A stretch of DNA of 64,000 nt from Radiobacillus kanasensis (GCF_021049245.1 NZ_CP088020.1:3726001-3790000); one strand, 5' to 3'. Shown: positions 41,441 through 51,702, counted from the first letter of the stretch. Program-made: numbers and translations. Notes: generated by a model from the sequence alone, not told the origin.

Positions 41441-43213
41441 TCACACTACGTATCTCTCAGAAGCAACAACACGTTCTGCAATTTCGCGTTTCAGTCCAAC
41501 TGTATTAACCGGTGTCCGGCGAGCAAGCTTTTTCAACACAGACAATTGAGCACGAAGCATATCTCCAGATTCAATAGCAGCTAAAGCATCCTTTGCTAAG
41601 GATTCGATTTTATCAAAAGCTTCATGTACAAAGACTTGTGTCATCGCTATAGCATTTGCTGCTTTTTCTTCTCCTTGCTTATCAATCAGTTTTTTCGTTC
41701 TCAAGTAAGCGCTTTCTGCAGCGAACACTTGAATCATGATATCCGCTAAATGACTAAGCACCTCTTGTTCCTCTTCCAGCCTATGTTGATACTTTTGAAC
41801 GGCCAGACCGCCGACCATAAGGAACATCTTTTTCGCCATGGAGATCAAATGCTGTTCTTGTTCTAAAAGACCTTCAAAGGTTTGACCAGGTATGAGTGTG
41901 AGCAGTTCGGATTGTAGGGCTTGAGCTTTTTGCATAAGTGGTAGCTCACCCTTCATTGCTCGTTTAACTAAGGTTCCTGGGATTAGAAGACGATTGATTT
42001 CATTCGTTCCTTCGAAAATACGATTGATTCTAGAATCCCGATAAATACGTTCTACTTTATATTCTTGAATAAAGCCGTAACCACCGTGAATTTGTACGCC
42101 TTCATCCGCTACAAAATCTAGCACTTCCGAGCCGAACACTTTGTTAATCGAGCATTCTAGGGCAAACTCTGCAATAGCTTTTGCGGAAGCAACCCCAGCA
42201 TCTGGACTATTAAAATCGATATCACTCATGCCTTCATCCATCATACCTGCAGTACGATAGACCATGCTTTCTAAGGCAAACGTACGAATGTTCATATCAG
42301 CTAGCTTGTTACGGATAAGTGGGAAATTCGAAATTTGTTTGGAAAACTGTGTTCTTTCGTTTGCGTACTTAACGGAAAGCTCAATAATCTCTTTTGCTCC
42401 ACCAAGACCGCCAACACCAAGCTTGTAACGGCCGATGTTTAGAATGTTAAAGGCGATGAGATGGCCTTTTCCAACCTCCCATAGCAGGTTTTCTACAGGA
42501 ACCTTTACATCTTCTAAAATCAATGGACAAGTGGATGAACCTTTAATACCCATTTTCTTTTCTTCCGGTCCAATGCTCAATCCGTCCATCGTTCTTTCTA
42601 CAATAAAGGTACTGAAATCTTTTCCGTCTACTTTGGCATAGACGATAAAGACATCGGCAAATCCAGCATTCGTAATAAACTGTTTCGTACCATTCAAGAT
42701 ATAATATTTTCCGTCGTCCGACAAGGTCGCCGTTGTTTTCGCTCCTAGTGCGTCAGATCCAGAGGATGGCTCTGTTAAGCAATACGCGGCAATCTTCTCT
42801 CCTGTGGCAAGCTGTGGTAAATATTTTTTCTTTTGTTCAACCGTTCCAAAATAGACAATAGGAAGAGTTCCAATTCCCACATGTGCTCCTAGAGATAGGG
42901 CAAAGGAAGATGCCTTCGATAAGCGTTCACTAATGAGTGTAGTACTCACCTTATCCAACCCAAGCCCTTCATACATTTCTGGAATATCGGCACCTAATAA
43001 GCCTAACTCTCCAGCTTTTTGTAGCAATTCAACCGTTAGATCATAGTTCAAGCCTTCGATTTCTTCATCTCTTGGTAACACTTCACCATCGACGAAATCT
43101 CGTGTTGTATCTGCTATCATCTTTTGTTCATCGGTCAACTCATCCGGTGTTACGATAGATTGAAAATCTACATCCTCAATAATAAAACTTCCACCAACCG
43201 TTTTCACTGCCAT
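41441..43213 (-). CDS. fadE: Acyl-CoA dehydrogenase
   Basis: 590 residues, the size of Bacillus FadE, with a normal dehydrogenase core (about 30-405) and an extra helical C-terminal domain. Seen: YCLTEPSSGSDALGAKTTAT (substrate and FAD contact), GGYGFIQEYKVERIYRDSRI and the catalytic glutamate in RIFEGTNEINR (about residue 395). It makes trans-2-enoyl-CoA, passing electrons to EtfAB, whose genes lie beyond on the plus strand. Follows fadA by 33 bp. Confidence 0.93.
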   Translation of the reverse strand: MAVKTVGGSFIIEDVDFQSIVTPDELTDEQKMIADTTRDFVDGEVLPRDEEIEGLNYDLTVELLQKAGELGLLGADIPEMYEGLGLDKVSTTLISERLSKASSFALSLGAHVGIGTLPIVYFGTVEQKKKYLPQLATGEKIAAYCLTEPSSGSDALGAKTTATLSDDGKYYILNGTKQFITNAGFADVFIVYAKVDGKDFSTFIVERTMDGLSIGPEEKKMGIKGSSTCPLILEDVKVPVENLLWEVGKGHLIAFNILNIGRYKLGVGGLGGAKEIIELSVKYANERTQFSKQISNFPLIRNKLADMNIRTFALESMVYRTAGMMDEGMSDIDFNSPDAGVASAKAIAEFALECSINKVFGSEVLDFVADEGVQIHGGYGFIQEYKVERIYRDSRINRIFEGTNEINRLLIPGTLVKRAMKGELPLMQKAQALQSELLTLIPGQTFEGLLEQEQHLISMAKKMFLMVGGLAVQKYQHRLEEEQEVLSHLADIMIQVFAAESAYLRTKKLIDKQGEEKAANAIAMTQVFVHEAFDKIESLAKDALAAIESGDMLRAQLSVLKKLARRTPVNTVGLKREIAERVVASERYVV

Positions 43214-43246
43214 GTTCCATTTCCCCTTTGTTTTAAAATAACGGAC

Positions 43247-44431
43247 TTAATCCGCATGAACCTCAAACACACCAGCGGCTCCCATACCGCCACCAATACA
43301 CATAGATACCACTCCGTAGCCTCCACCACGACGCTTTAACTCATGAATCAAGGTAGAAGTTAGCTTTGTACCTGTACAACCTAGTGGGTGACCTAAAGCA
43401 ATGGCACCACCGTTTACATTGACGATGTCTTCATCAATATTTAGCTCTCGAATAACTTGTAAGCATTGGGAAGCAAAAGCTTCGTTGATTTCAAACAGCT
43501 TCACATCCTCCTTGCTAACACCAGCCATTTCTAATGCCTTTGGAATGGCCTTAATGGGTCCTACACCCATGATTTCTGGTTCCACACCGGAAAGAGCAAA
43601 GGATTTGAAGGTTGCTAAAGGCTTTAATCCTAACTCCTCCGCTTTTTCTTTACTCATGATGACGCAAGCTGCTGCCCCATCACTCATTTGGGAGGAGTTT
43701 CCTGCCGTAACGGTGCCTTTTTGCTTAAAAGCTGGCCGTAGTCCTCCCAGCACTTCTGCTGTTGTTCCTTCACGAACCCCTTCATCGGTATCGAACGTGA
43801 CTTGTTTTTCCCATCGCTTGCCGCTGTCATCCACACCAGATAAAGATGTGTGAACAGGAACGACTTCTTCCTGGAATTTACCTTCCTTGATCGCGGCCGC
43901 AGCTTTTTGATGACTAGATGCGGCGAAGGCATCTTGGTCTTCTCGTGATACTCCAAAACGACTGGCGACTTCCTCCGCGGTAAAGCCCATGCCCATATAA
44001 GCTTCTGGAAGTTCCTCCACAATTTTCGGGTGTGGAGCGAGTTTGAAGCCTGTCATCGGGACATGGCTCATGCTCTCTACACCTCCCGCAATAATGACAT
44101 CTGCATGCCCAAGCATCACTCTCTCTGCTGCAAATGCAATCGACTGCAGTCCCGAGGAGCAGAATCGATTAATGGTTAGCGCTGGTGTCGTTACTGGAAA
44201 CCCTGCATAGAGAGACATCGTTCTTGCAAAGTTAAGCCCTTGTTCCCCTTCTGGCATGGCACAACCAATAATGATGTCCTCTACATCTTCCTTTTTTAAG
44301 CCCGGCGCTCGTTCTACGACCGCTTCTAATACGGTTTTCCCTAAATCTTCTGCACGTGTTTGTGCTAATGTTCCTTTTTTCGCTCGACCCACTGCCGTAC
44401 GAGCAATGGATACAATAACCGCTTCCTTCAT
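43247..44431 (-). CDS. fadA: Acetyl-CoA acyltransferase (thiolase)
   Basis: 394 residues. Thiolase: nucleophilic cysteine in NRFCSSGLQS (C91), GHPLGCTGTK with the histidine, and CIGGGMGAAGV at the end with the second cysteine. It splits 3-ketoacyl-CoA with CoA into acetyl-CoA and a shorter acyl-CoA, the last step of each cycle. ATG 44431 follows AAAGGGGTG; a longer frame from 44449 would overlap fadN. Gene order fadN-fadA-fadE matches Bacillus subtilis. Confidence 0.94.
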   Translation of the reverse strand: MKEAVIVSIARTAVGRAKKGTLAQTRAEDLGKTVLEAVVERAPGLKKEDVEDIIIGCAMPEGEQGLNFARTMSLYAGFPVTTPALTINRFCSSGLQSIAFAAERVMLGHADVIIAGGVESMSHVPMTGFKLAPHPKIVEELPEAYMGMGFTAEEVASRFGVSREDQDAFAASSHQKAAAAIKEGKFQEEVVPVHTSLSGVDDSGKRWEKQVTFDTDEGVREGTTAEVLGGLRPAFKQKGTVTAGNSSQMSDGAAACVIMSKEKAEELGLKPLATFKSFALSGVEPEIMGVGPIKAIPKALEMAGVSKEDVKLFEINEAFASQCLQVIRELNIDEDIVNVNGGAIALGHPLGCTGTKLTSTLIHELKRRGGGYGVVSMCIGGGMGAAGVFEVHAD

Positions 44432-44448
44432 TCTGTCACCCCTTTTCA

Positions 44449-46845
44449 TTAATTGCGCAATGGCTTTCCTTTACTTAACATGTATTGCATCCGTTGCTGC
44501 GTTTTTGGCTCTCCACAAAGACTTAGGAAAGCTTCTCTTTCTAAGTCCAGCATGTATTGCTCGGTTACTAATGTTCCTGCTGGTACATCTCCACCTGCCA
44601 AAACGTGTGCAAGCTTATTCGCAATCAGATAGTCGTGATCACTAACCAAGCCTCCAAGTTTCATTTGATGAGCGCCTAACTGCATGACCGCTTTTCCATC
44701 TCTTCCAACTACACGGATTTTTTCTTCCGGTTTCGGAGTGTACCCGTTTTGTACAAGCTGAAGAGCTGCCTTTTTCGCTTCATAGATGAGATGGTCTTGG
44801 TTCGTTATAAAAGTGTCTGTTTGGCGCATGTAGCCAAGTTTTTTCGCATCAGCAGCACTTGTCGATACTTTTGCCATTCCTACGTTTTCAAAGATTTGAT
44901 TCACATAGGGCTGAAGGTCCGCTTCTCGATTTGTAACCGATTGACTTAAGCGAAGTGTTAATTCTTTACAGCCGCCACCGGCAGGGATTAAGCCAACCCC
45001 AACTTCTACCAATCCATAATAGGTTTCAGCTGCAGCCACAACTTGATCAGCCGGCATACAAACCTCTACTCCACCACCTAAAGCCATTCGATGAGGAGCT
45101 GCGACAACAGGCTTTTCAAAATGCTTTAGAGTGTACATGGTGTTTTGGAACATGCGAATGATTTGATCGACTTCATCCCACTCTTCGTCTTGTGCTTCCA
45201 TTAACAGAATCATAAGGTTAGCACCGACGCAGAAGTTGCGACCTTGGTTTGCAATCACTAATCCTTCATAATTTTGACGAACCTCTTCCATGCTCTGCTG
45301 AATCATGAGAAGAATATCGGCACCAATGGCGTTATTCGGAGAATGGAACTCCAAGCAGGCAATTCCGTCTCCCAAATCTATCAAACTAGCACCACTATTT
45401 GCTTTAATGACTTTATTCTGTTCTTTTAAGGAACGTAGCGTAATAATCTCTGGCTTTTCTTCCTTGGCATGGAAGGCTCCACTGAATGCATAAAGGGTTT
45501 GTTGGTTTTCTTTCGTGTAGAAAGACTCATGCCCTTCCGCAATCCAATCCTTCACCCATTCCGGAACGTTTAGGCCTTCTGCTTCCATCCTTTGAACAGA
45601 GCGAGTTAAACCAATTGCATCCCATGTCTCAAATGGTCCTAACTCCCAGTTGAAGCCCCACTTCATGGCTTCATCGATTTCAACAATCGTATCGGCAATC
45701 TCTCCTACTTTCTCAGCAGAATAAATAAGTACCTGTTTGAGAATGTTCCAAGCTAACTCCGAATGACGATCCTTCCCACTCAACAATGCTTGCACCTTTT
45801 TCTTGGAGCCCTTTGCTAGCTTTGCAGCTTCTAAGGAAGCTCCACTCACCTTTTGTTGAGCATCGTATTCCATCGTTTCTAGATTTAGAGATAGAATTTG
45901 TTTTCCTTTTTCGTTCTTTATCTTTTTATAGAAACCTTGACCAGCTTTTTCTCCAATCCAACCTTTATCGACCATATCTTTAAGGACTGGAGGAACATCA
46001 AATACTGCTTTCTCTTGTTCATCGCTTACTTTTTCAAACACGTTGTGAGCAACGTGAACGAATGTATCCAGACCAACTAAGTCAAGTGTACGGAATGTGG
46101 CACTCTTTGGACGCCCCATAGCGGGACCTGTTACAGCGTCTACTTCCTCTACGGAATACCCTTCTTGCATCATTTCCGACAAAGTTACTAAGAGTCCGTA
46201 CGTGCCTATTCGATTGGCGATAAAGTTAGGTGTATCCTTGGCTAGAACAACTCCCTTTCCTAGCTTCTTCTCCCCAAATTGTTTCATTGATTCCACCAGT
46301 TCCGGATTCGTCTGGTCACCAGGAATGATTTCTAATAGTTTCATATATCTTGGTGGGTTGAAGAAATGGGTACCTAGGAAATGCTCTTTAAAAGCGTCAC
46401 TTCTTTCTTCCACCATTGCATTGATAGAGATACCTGATGTATTGGAGCTTACGACAATGCCTTCTTCCCAAACCTGCTCAATCTTTTCATAAAGCTGATG
46501 TTTAATAGCTAGATTTTCTACTACTACTTCGATAACCCAATCAACCTCTTTAATTTTGACCAGGTCGTCTTCTATATTCCCTGGTGTAATCAAGGATGCG
46601 AAATCAGAATCATACAAAGGTGCTGGATTTGTTTTCTTTAGTTTTTTAATGGCACTTGTTGCTAGTCGATTTCTTACCACAGGACTATCTAATGTTAGTC
46701 CTTTCTTTTTTTCCTCCTCCGTTACGTCCTTAGGAACAATATCGAGAAGGAATGTTGGGATTCCTACATTAGCGAGATGGGCTGCAATACTTGCACCCAT
46801 GACACCAGAGCCGATAACGGCTGCCTTTCGAATGTTTCTTGCCAT
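44449..46845 (-). CDS. fadN: 3-hydroxyacyl-CoA dehydrogenase / enoyl-CoA hydratase
   Basis: 798 residues. The NAD-binding fold begins AAVIGSGVMGASIAAHLANV (about 8-27). The hydroxyacyl-CoA dehydrogenase part has GTHFFNPPRYMKLLEII, and a second 3HCDH domain follows (about 290-430). The enoyl-CoA hydratase (crotonase) domain sits in the C-terminal half (about 485-690), with GLVIANQGRNFCVGANLMIL and APHRMALGGGVEVCMPADQV. It does the two middle steps of beta-oxidation. Order of domains is that of Bacillus FadN, the reverse of E. coli FadB. First of the FadN-FadA-FadE set, 17 bp after the Fe-S gene. Confidence 0.93.
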   Translation of the reverse strand: MARNIRKAAVIGSGVMGASIAAHLANVGIPTFLLDIVPKDVTEEEKKKGLTLDSPVVRNRLATSAIKKLKKTNPAPLYDSDFASLITPGNIEDDLVKIKEVDWVIEVVVENLAIKHQLYEKIEQVWEEGIVVSSNTSGISINAMVEERSDAFKEHFLGTHFFNPPRYMKLLEIIPGDQTNPELVESMKQFGEKKLGKGVVLAKDTPNFIANRIGTYGLLVTLSEMMQEGYSVEEVDAVTGPAMGRPKSATFRTLDLVGLDTFVHVAHNVFEKVSDEQEKAVFDVPPVLKDMVDKGWIGEKAGQGFYKKIKNEKGKQILSLNLETMEYDAQQKVSGASLEAAKLAKGSKKKVQALLSGKDRHSELAWNILKQVLIYSAEKVGEIADTIVEIDEAMKWGFNWELGPFETWDAIGLTRSVQRMEAEGLNVPEWVKDWIAEGHESFYTKENQQTLYAFSGAFHAKEEKPEIITLRSLKEQNKVIKANSGASLIDLGDGIACLEFHSPNNAIGADILLMIQQSMEEVRQNYEGLVIANQGRNFCVGANLMILLMEAQDEEWDEVDQIIRMFQNTMYTLKHFEKPVVAAPHRMALGGGVEVCMPADQVVAAAETYYGLVEVGVGLIPAGGGCKELTLRLSQSVTNREADLQPYVNQIFENVGMAKVSTSAADAKKLGYMRQTDTFITNQDHLIYEAKKAALQLVQNGYTPKPEEKIRVVGRDGKAVMQLGAHQMKLGGLVSDHDYLIANKLAHVLAGGDVPAGTLVTEQYMLDLEREAFLSLCGEPKTQQRMQYMLSKGKPLRN

Positions 46846-46861
46846 ACTTTTCCCTCCTAAT

Positions 46862-49033
46862 TTACATCGCCTTTTTGTCTTTCTCTACACCTACACCAAA
46901 TACAGCTTCCTCTAGAATTTCGGCAATATCTCTTGCTCGAACTCTTTCTTCCACTTCCTTCGATTTTGTTCCATCCTCTAGCATGGTAAGACAGAATGGA
47001 CAAGCACTACTAATGATGGTTGGATTCACTTCTAACGCTTGCTCGGTTCGTGCGATATTTACACGTTTCCCAGCTGTTTCTTCCATCCACATCATGCCGC
47101 CACCAGCACCACAGCACATGCCGTTTTCCCGGCTACGGTCCATCTCTACGACTTCCACCCCTTTAATGGCTCGAAGGATATCTCTAGGCTGATCATATAT
47201 ATTGTTATAGCGTCCTAGATAACAAGAATCGTGATACGTAATACGTTCGTTCAGTTCATATTGCGGGGAGAGTCTTCCTTGTTTCACCAGTTGATCCAAT
47301 AGTTCTGTATGGTGAAGCACCTCTACCCCTTCCAGACCAAACTCTGGATATTCATTTTTTAATGTATTAAACGTATGCGGACAAGCGGTTACGATCTTCT
47401 TCACGTTATATTTCTGGAACGTCGCAATGTTTTCCATACAAAGCTCCTGGAAAAGCAACTCGTTCCCCATACGGCGAGGAGTGTCCCCGGAGTTCTTCTC
47501 TTCATTACCAAGAATGGCAAAGTTCACTTCCGCTTCATTTAGTAATCTCGCAAAAGCTCTAGATACTTTTAAACTACGGTTATCGTAAGAGCCCATTGAG
47601 CCAACAAAGTATAAAACATCAAAATCGGGGTTTTCTTTCACAGTAGGAACTGGAATTCCATCAATATCTTCGGTCCATTTCGCGCGATCATTTCGATTGA
47701 TTCCCCAAGGGTTCCCTTGACGCTCAATGTTTTGCATCGCCCGTTGTCCTTCCTGTGGTACACTACCTTCCATCAAAACAAGGTGTCTACGTAAATCGAT
47801 GATTTTATCAACATGCTCGTTGCCTACAGGACATTGATCCTCACAGTTTCGGCAAGTCGTACATGCCCAAATTTCTTCTCCGGTCATCACGTCACCGATA
47901 AGATTCATATCCTCGGCTTTCTTCTCTCCTGTTGACCAAAGCATTTTTTGGAGGCTGATGGTTGGTTCAATGTTTGTGATGGAATCGCTGCTCCAGTTTG
48001 TATCCAATCCACCATCTGGATGTTGGAACGAATGAGAGCCAGATTCAGAGAAAGCATATGCTGGTACCCAAGGTGACTTCGATGTAAGAACGGCTCCTTT
48101 TTCCGTTAAGTGATCTCGTAATTTCGCAATTAAATGCATGGGAGAAAGAATTTTTCCTGTGTTGGATGCTGGACATACATTCGTACAACGTCCACACTCA
48201 ACACAAGCGTAAAAATCAATCATTTGCTTTTGCGTAAAGTCTTCAATCTTTCCGACACCAAAGGATTCAGCTTCTTCATCCTCTAAATCTAATGATGTTA
48301 ATTTTCCAACTGGTTCGGTTTTTCTAAGTAAAATATTGATCGGTGCGACCATAAGGTGAAAGTGTTTCGATTGTGGTACATAAATGAGAAAAGAAAGTAA
48401 AATCAGTAAATGCGCCCACCAGAAGATATAGAAGAAAACGGTAGCTGCTGTCGTTCCCACTCCGGAAAAGGCAGCAGCAATCATAGAAGAAACCGGCGCA
48501 TACCAGGAAAAGTCCATATCATGAATGATTCGTTCAAAACCTAATGTAAATAAGACGGTAAACATTAAGGAAAAAATTAAGAAAATAACGATACTCGGCT
48601 TCCAGCCTCTTTTTAAACGAGCTAACTTCTCCCCGTAGCGACGGTATGCAGCATAGCCTACCGCTAAAAAGATGAGGAAGACGGTAATCTCTTGAATGAG
48701 GCCAAATACATGGTACCCAGGAATGGGTAGCCCCTTTGCACCAAGTCCTTTTACAATAATGTCTAACGCTCCAAATTGTAGAATGATAAACCCGTAAAAG
48801 ATAACCACATGCATGATACCGCTCTTCTTATCCTTTAAGAGCTTTTGCTGCCCCAATACTTGAACAACAGCGGTTTTAAATCGCTCCTTCAACTGTTTTT
48901 CCATCGTGACGGGCTGCCCAAGCTTTACGTATAAATAACGATGATAGACAACCTTCGCAAACAGATACAAGCTGTAACCGCTTACAATTAAGAAGGCAAA
49001 AAATTGCACCCACTGCCAACCCACAACGACCAT
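46862..49033 (-). CDS. fadF: Membrane Fe-S oxidoreductase (FadF/GlpC-like)
   Basis: 723 residues. Six membrane helices at about 5-255 form a NarI-like anchor. Two 4Fe-4S motifs follow: CVECGRCTNVCP (about 283-294) and CTTCRNCEDQCPVG (about 400-413). CCG domains come last (about 465-715), with CCGAGGGMMW. By family context it probably takes electrons from the ETF and reduces the quinone pool, replacing a classical ETF dehydrogenase (inference). It heads the minus-strand fad genes, 190 bp from fadR. ATG 49033 follows AGAAAGG. Confidence 0.9.
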   Translation of the reverse strand: MVVVGWQWVQFFAFLIVSGYSLYLFAKVVYHRYLYVKLGQPVTMEKQLKERFKTAVVQVLGQQKLLKDKKSGIMHVVIFYGFIILQFGALDIIVKGLGAKGLPIPGYHVFGLIQEITVFLIFLAVGYAAYRRYGEKLARLKRGWKPSIVIFLIFSLMFTVLFTLGFERIIHDMDFSWYAPVSSMIAAAFSGVGTTAATVFFYIFWWAHLLILLSFLIYVPQSKHFHLMVAPINILLRKTEPVGKLTSLDLEDEEAESFGVGKIEDFTQKQMIDFYACVECGRCTNVCPASNTGKILSPMHLIAKLRDHLTEKGAVLTSKSPWVPAYAFSESGSHSFQHPDGGLDTNWSSDSITNIEPTISLQKMLWSTGEKKAEDMNLIGDVMTGEEIWACTTCRNCEDQCPVGNEHVDKIIDLRRHLVLMEGSVPQEGQRAMQNIERQGNPWGINRNDRAKWTEDIDGIPVPTVKENPDFDVLYFVGSMGSYDNRSLKVSRAFARLLNEAEVNFAILGNEEKNSGDTPRRMGNELLFQELCMENIATFQKYNVKKIVTACPHTFNTLKNEYPEFGLEGVEVLHHTELLDQLVKQGRLSPQYELNERITYHDSCYLGRYNNIYDQPRDILRAIKGVEVVEMDRSRENGMCCGAGGGMMWMEETAGKRVNIARTEQALEVNPTIISSACPFCLTMLEDGTKSKEVEERVRARDIAEILEEAVFGVGVEKDKKAM

Positions 49034-49134
49034 TCCTTTCTAGTAAAATTACTGTTCTGCATAAATTTTCAATTCTTACAACCAAGATATGAAACTCTTA
49101 ATCAAAAAGACTAGTAAAATTCCTCTGATAATCA

Positions 49135-49163
49135 TTGACACTTCCAAGGAATTCGAATATGAT
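49135..49163 (+). promoter_or_regulatory. Consensus promoter of fadR-etfBA
   Basis: TTGACA (49135-49140), a 17-bp spacer and TATGAT (49158-49163) on the plus strand. Confidence 0.8.
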
Positions 49164-49172
49164 TAAGAAAAA

Positions 49173-49190
49173 TGAATGACCATTCATTCA
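49173..49190. promoter_or_regulatory. FadR operator
   Basis: TGAATGACCATTCATTCA matches the Bacillus FadR palindrome (TGAATGANTANTCATTCA) in both arms. It lies just downstream of the -10 box of fadR, so FadR should block its own transcription until long-chain acyl-CoA binds. It may also act on the divergent fadF operon. Confidence 0.88.
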
Positions 49191-49224
49191 TTGGTTGATT
49201 AAATTTTAACACTGGGGTGCCATT

Positions 49225-49809
49225 ATGACAAGTAGAAAAAAAGAAAAATATCATTTAATCCTCGAAGGCGCTCTCCAAGTTTTTGCCGAAAACGGGTATC
49301 ACGCCTCGCAAGTTTCTAAGATTGCAAAGGTTGCAGGGGTCGCGGATGGAACGATTTATTTGTACTTTAAAAATAAAGAAGACATCCTCATTTCCTTATT
49401 TCGAGAAAAGCTTGGAGAACTAGTTGGAAAGTTTGAAGCAAGTATTGAGCACATCACGGACGCGGCTGAGGCCATTCAGGAAATATGTAGAATCCACTAC
49501 ACAGAGCTTGAGGCAAATGTTCCACTCGCATACGTGACGCAAATCGAGCTACGGCAAAGCAACTTAGAAATGAGAAAAGCAATCGGGCAAACCGTTAAAC
49601 CGTACATCAAGTTGCTGGAAGGCGTTATTCGTAAAGGTATGGAAGACGGGACATTCCGAGCAGATTTAGATGTGAAGCTTACGCGCTTACTGCTTTTCGG
49701 TGCAATGGATGAAGTAGTGACCACTTGGTTGATTGCAGGACAAAAATATTCGTTATCGGAGCAAGTTGAGAAGACTGTTGAGTTCTTTTTAAAGGGATTA
49801 AAAGCATAA
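49225..49809 (+). CDS. fadR: FadR, TetR-type repressor of fatty-acid degradation
   Basis: 194 residues, the size of Bacillus FadR. Helix-turn-helix at about 10-55: LILEGALQVFAENGYHASQV, then IAKVAGVADGTIYLYFKNKE. The C-terminal half matches the acyl-CoA-binding domain pattern (AYVTQIELRQSNLEMRKAIG). It represses fad genes at TGAATGA palindromes and releases on acyl-CoA. The perfect operator lies 35 bp upstream of its start. It heads fadR-etfB-etfA, with no fadB gene between, unlike Bacillus subtilis. Confidence 0.93.
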   Translation: MTSRKKEKYHLILEGALQVFAENGYHASQVSKIAKVAGVADGTIYLYFKNKEDILISLFREKLGELVGKFEASIEHITDAAEAIQEICRIHYTELEANVPLAYVTQIELRQSNLEMRKAIGQTVKPYIKLLEGVIRKGMEDGTFRADLDVKLTRLLLFGAMDEVVTTWLIAGQKYSLSEQVEKTVEFFLKGLKA

Positions 49810-49878
49810 GGTGGTTGCATACACGCAATCCCTTTGCTTCTATCATAAAGCTTCTACAATCTGAAAGGAGAAGGATTC

Positions 49879-50646
49879 ATGAACATTTACGTTATTTTAA
49901 AGCAGACCTTTGATACAGAAGAGAAAATTGCCATTGAGAATGGTCAAATCACAGAGGACGGGGTTCAATTTGTTATTAACCCGTACGACGAATACGCGGT
50001 AGAAGAAGCCATTCAAATTCGCGACGCACAAGATGGAAGCATTTACGTTGTCTCAGTGGGACCTGAAAGAAGTACGGAAGCGTTGAGAACTGCTCTAGCA
50101 ATGGGTGCAGACGAAGCTGTACTTATCTCAGACGAACGGATTGGTTCTGATGAATACAGTGTGTCGAAGATCCTAGCGTCTTACTTAGGTAGCCAATCTG
50201 TTGACCTAGTCTTAGGTGGTTACTTTTCCGTGGATAGCGGTGGTGGCCAAGTAGGCATCCGCTTAGCAGAGCTACTTGATATGCCACACGTTGGGTCCAT
50301 AACGGAGCTTAACATTGCAGATGGCAAAGCAACAGCAACTCGGGACGCGGAAGGTGATCAGGAAACGGTGGAGGTTACCCTACCGGCGCTATTCACAGCA
50401 CAACAAGGACTAAATGAACCTCGTTACCCTAGCTTACCTGGAATCATGAAAGCAAAGAAAAAGCCATTTACACAGCTCTCTTTAGATAATCTGGATATTT
50501 CCGAAGGGGACCTTGTTGCTAAAACAGAGCGTAAAAATATTTCCCTTCCTCCTGAAAGAGAAGAAGGAAGAATGTTATCCGGAGAAGTGTCTGATCAAGT
50601 GAAAGAGCTTGTGGACCAATTAAAAAATAAATCGAAAGTGATATAA
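49879..50646 (+). CDS. etfB: Electron transfer flavoprotein beta subunit
   Basis: 255 residues. ETF beta: VILKQTFDTEEKIAIENG opens, GPERSTEALRTALAMGADEA is the conserved family segment, and VDSGGGQVGIRLAELLDMPH follows. It binds AMP and, with EtfA, takes electrons from acyl-CoA dehydrogenase. ATG 49879 follows GAAAGGAG. EtfA starts 13 bp after its stop. Confidence 0.94.
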   Translation: MNIYVILKQTFDTEEKIAIENGQITEDGVQFVINPYDEYAVEEAIQIRDAQDGSIYVVSVGPERSTEALRTALAMGADEAVLISDERIGSDEYSVSKILASYLGSQSVDLVLGGYFSVDSGGGQVGIRLAELLDMPHVGSITELNIADGKATATRDAEGDQETVEVTLPALFTAQQGLNEPRYPSLPGIMKAKKKPFTQLSLDNLDISEGDLVAKTERKNISLPPEREEGRMLSGEVSDQVKELVDQLKNKSKVI

Positions 50647-50658
50647 GGAGGCCTATTC

Positions 50659-51636
50659 ATGAGTAAAACAATCTTAGTTGTTGCAGAGCAACGTGATGGA
50701 AAGCTGCGTCAAGTAACCTATGAGGCTATTCAAGCTGCTAAATTATCTTCTAGTGAAGGGGACCTTATACATCTGGCAGTATTAGGATCCGACCTGGGAG
50801 GGTTACAGGATACTCTGTCCTCTCTTGATGTCGAAAAAGTCTTTGTAGTGGATGATACAGACTTAGAAAATTATAATCCGGAAGCCTATTCTAATGCCCT
50901 TTCGCAAGTTCTAGATTCAGAAAACCCAGAAGGAATTGTATTTGGTCATACAGCAGTTGGCCGAGACCTGGCACCGGTCATCTCAGCGAAACTTAACGCA
51001 GGGCAAATTTCAGATGTGACCGCCATCGATAGCTCTGTGGAAGGCACGTTATACACTCGTCCTATATATGCCGGAAAAGCCTTTGAACAGAAAACATTCC
51101 AAAGTGTGCCATGGGTATTGACAGTTCGTCCAAATAATATTGAATCAGATTCAGCGCAGGGTACTCCTGAAGTAGAGCATGTAAGCTATCAGAAACCTTC
51201 GTCCATACGCACTGTTATACAGGAAGTCGTCCGCAAAACATCCGGAAAGTTGGATTTAACCGAAGCAAAAGTAGTTGTCGCTGGTGGTCGTGGGGTAAAA
51301 AGTGCCGAAGGCTTCAAGCCGTTAGAAGAGTTGGCAGACGTATTAGGTGGAGCCGTCGGTGCTTCCCGTGGAGCGTGTGACGCAGGCTACTGTGACTACT
51401 CCTTACAAATTGGTCAAACCGGAAAAGTAGTCACACCAGAGATCTATATTGCCTGCGGTATCAGCGGAGCAATCCAGCACGTGGCTGGGATGAGTCAGTC
51501 CAAAATTATTGTAGCTATTAACAAAGATTCCGAAGCTCCAATCTTTAAAATTGCTGATTATGGCATTGTCGGAGATATATTCGAAGTCATTCCACTATTG
51601 ACAGAAGAATTCCGCAAAGTCGTGGCAACAAATTAA
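50659..51636 (+). CDS. etfA: Electron transfer flavoprotein alpha subunit
   Basis: 325 residues. The C-terminal FAD-binding domain is plain: [40 protein letters not shown] and [20 protein letters not shown] (about 265-285). With EtfB it moves electrons from FadE towards the membrane Fe-S oxidoreductase. A strong hairpin follows the stop codon. Confidence 0.94.
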   Translation: MSKTILVVAEQRDGKLRQVTYEAIQAAKLSSSEGDLIHLAVLGSDLGGLQDTLSSLDVEKVFVVDDTDLENYNPEAYSNALSQVLDSENPEGIVFGHTAVGRDLAPVISAKLNAGQISDVTAIDSSVEGTLYTRPIYAGKAFEQKTFQSVPWVLTVRPNNIESDSAQGTPEVEHVSYQKPSSIRTVIQEVVRKTSGKLDLTEAKVVVAGGRGVKSAEGFKPLEELADVLGGAVGASRGACDAGYCDYSLQIGQTGKVVTPEIYIACGISGAIQHVAGMSQSKIIVAINKDSEAPIFKIADYGIVGDIFEVIPLLTEEFRKVVATN

Positions 51637-51673
51637 AGAAAATTCGGGTGGTGGCACCACCCAAATTTTCTTG
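51637..51673 (+). terminator. Terminator of the fadR-etfBA operon
   Basis: Stem AGAAAATT-C-GGGTGG / CCACCC-A-AATTTTCT (14 pairs, one mismatch) with loop TGGCA. The GGGTGGTGGCACC part resembles the REP core seen near 28.8 kb but is shorter and has different spacing. Confidence 0.8.
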
Positions 51674-51702
51674 TTTCACGGATGTTTATCCGTAAATATA
51701 GA

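Noticed and set aside
49040..49121. Direct repeat CTAGTAAAATT before fadF
   Set aside because: Eleven bases in AT-rich sequence, two copies 71 bp apart, with no link to a known site.
51637..51673. Fifth REP copy at the end of etfA
   Set aside because: It shares only GGGTGGTGGCACC with the REP core and is better explained as the operon terminator with complementary A and T flanks.
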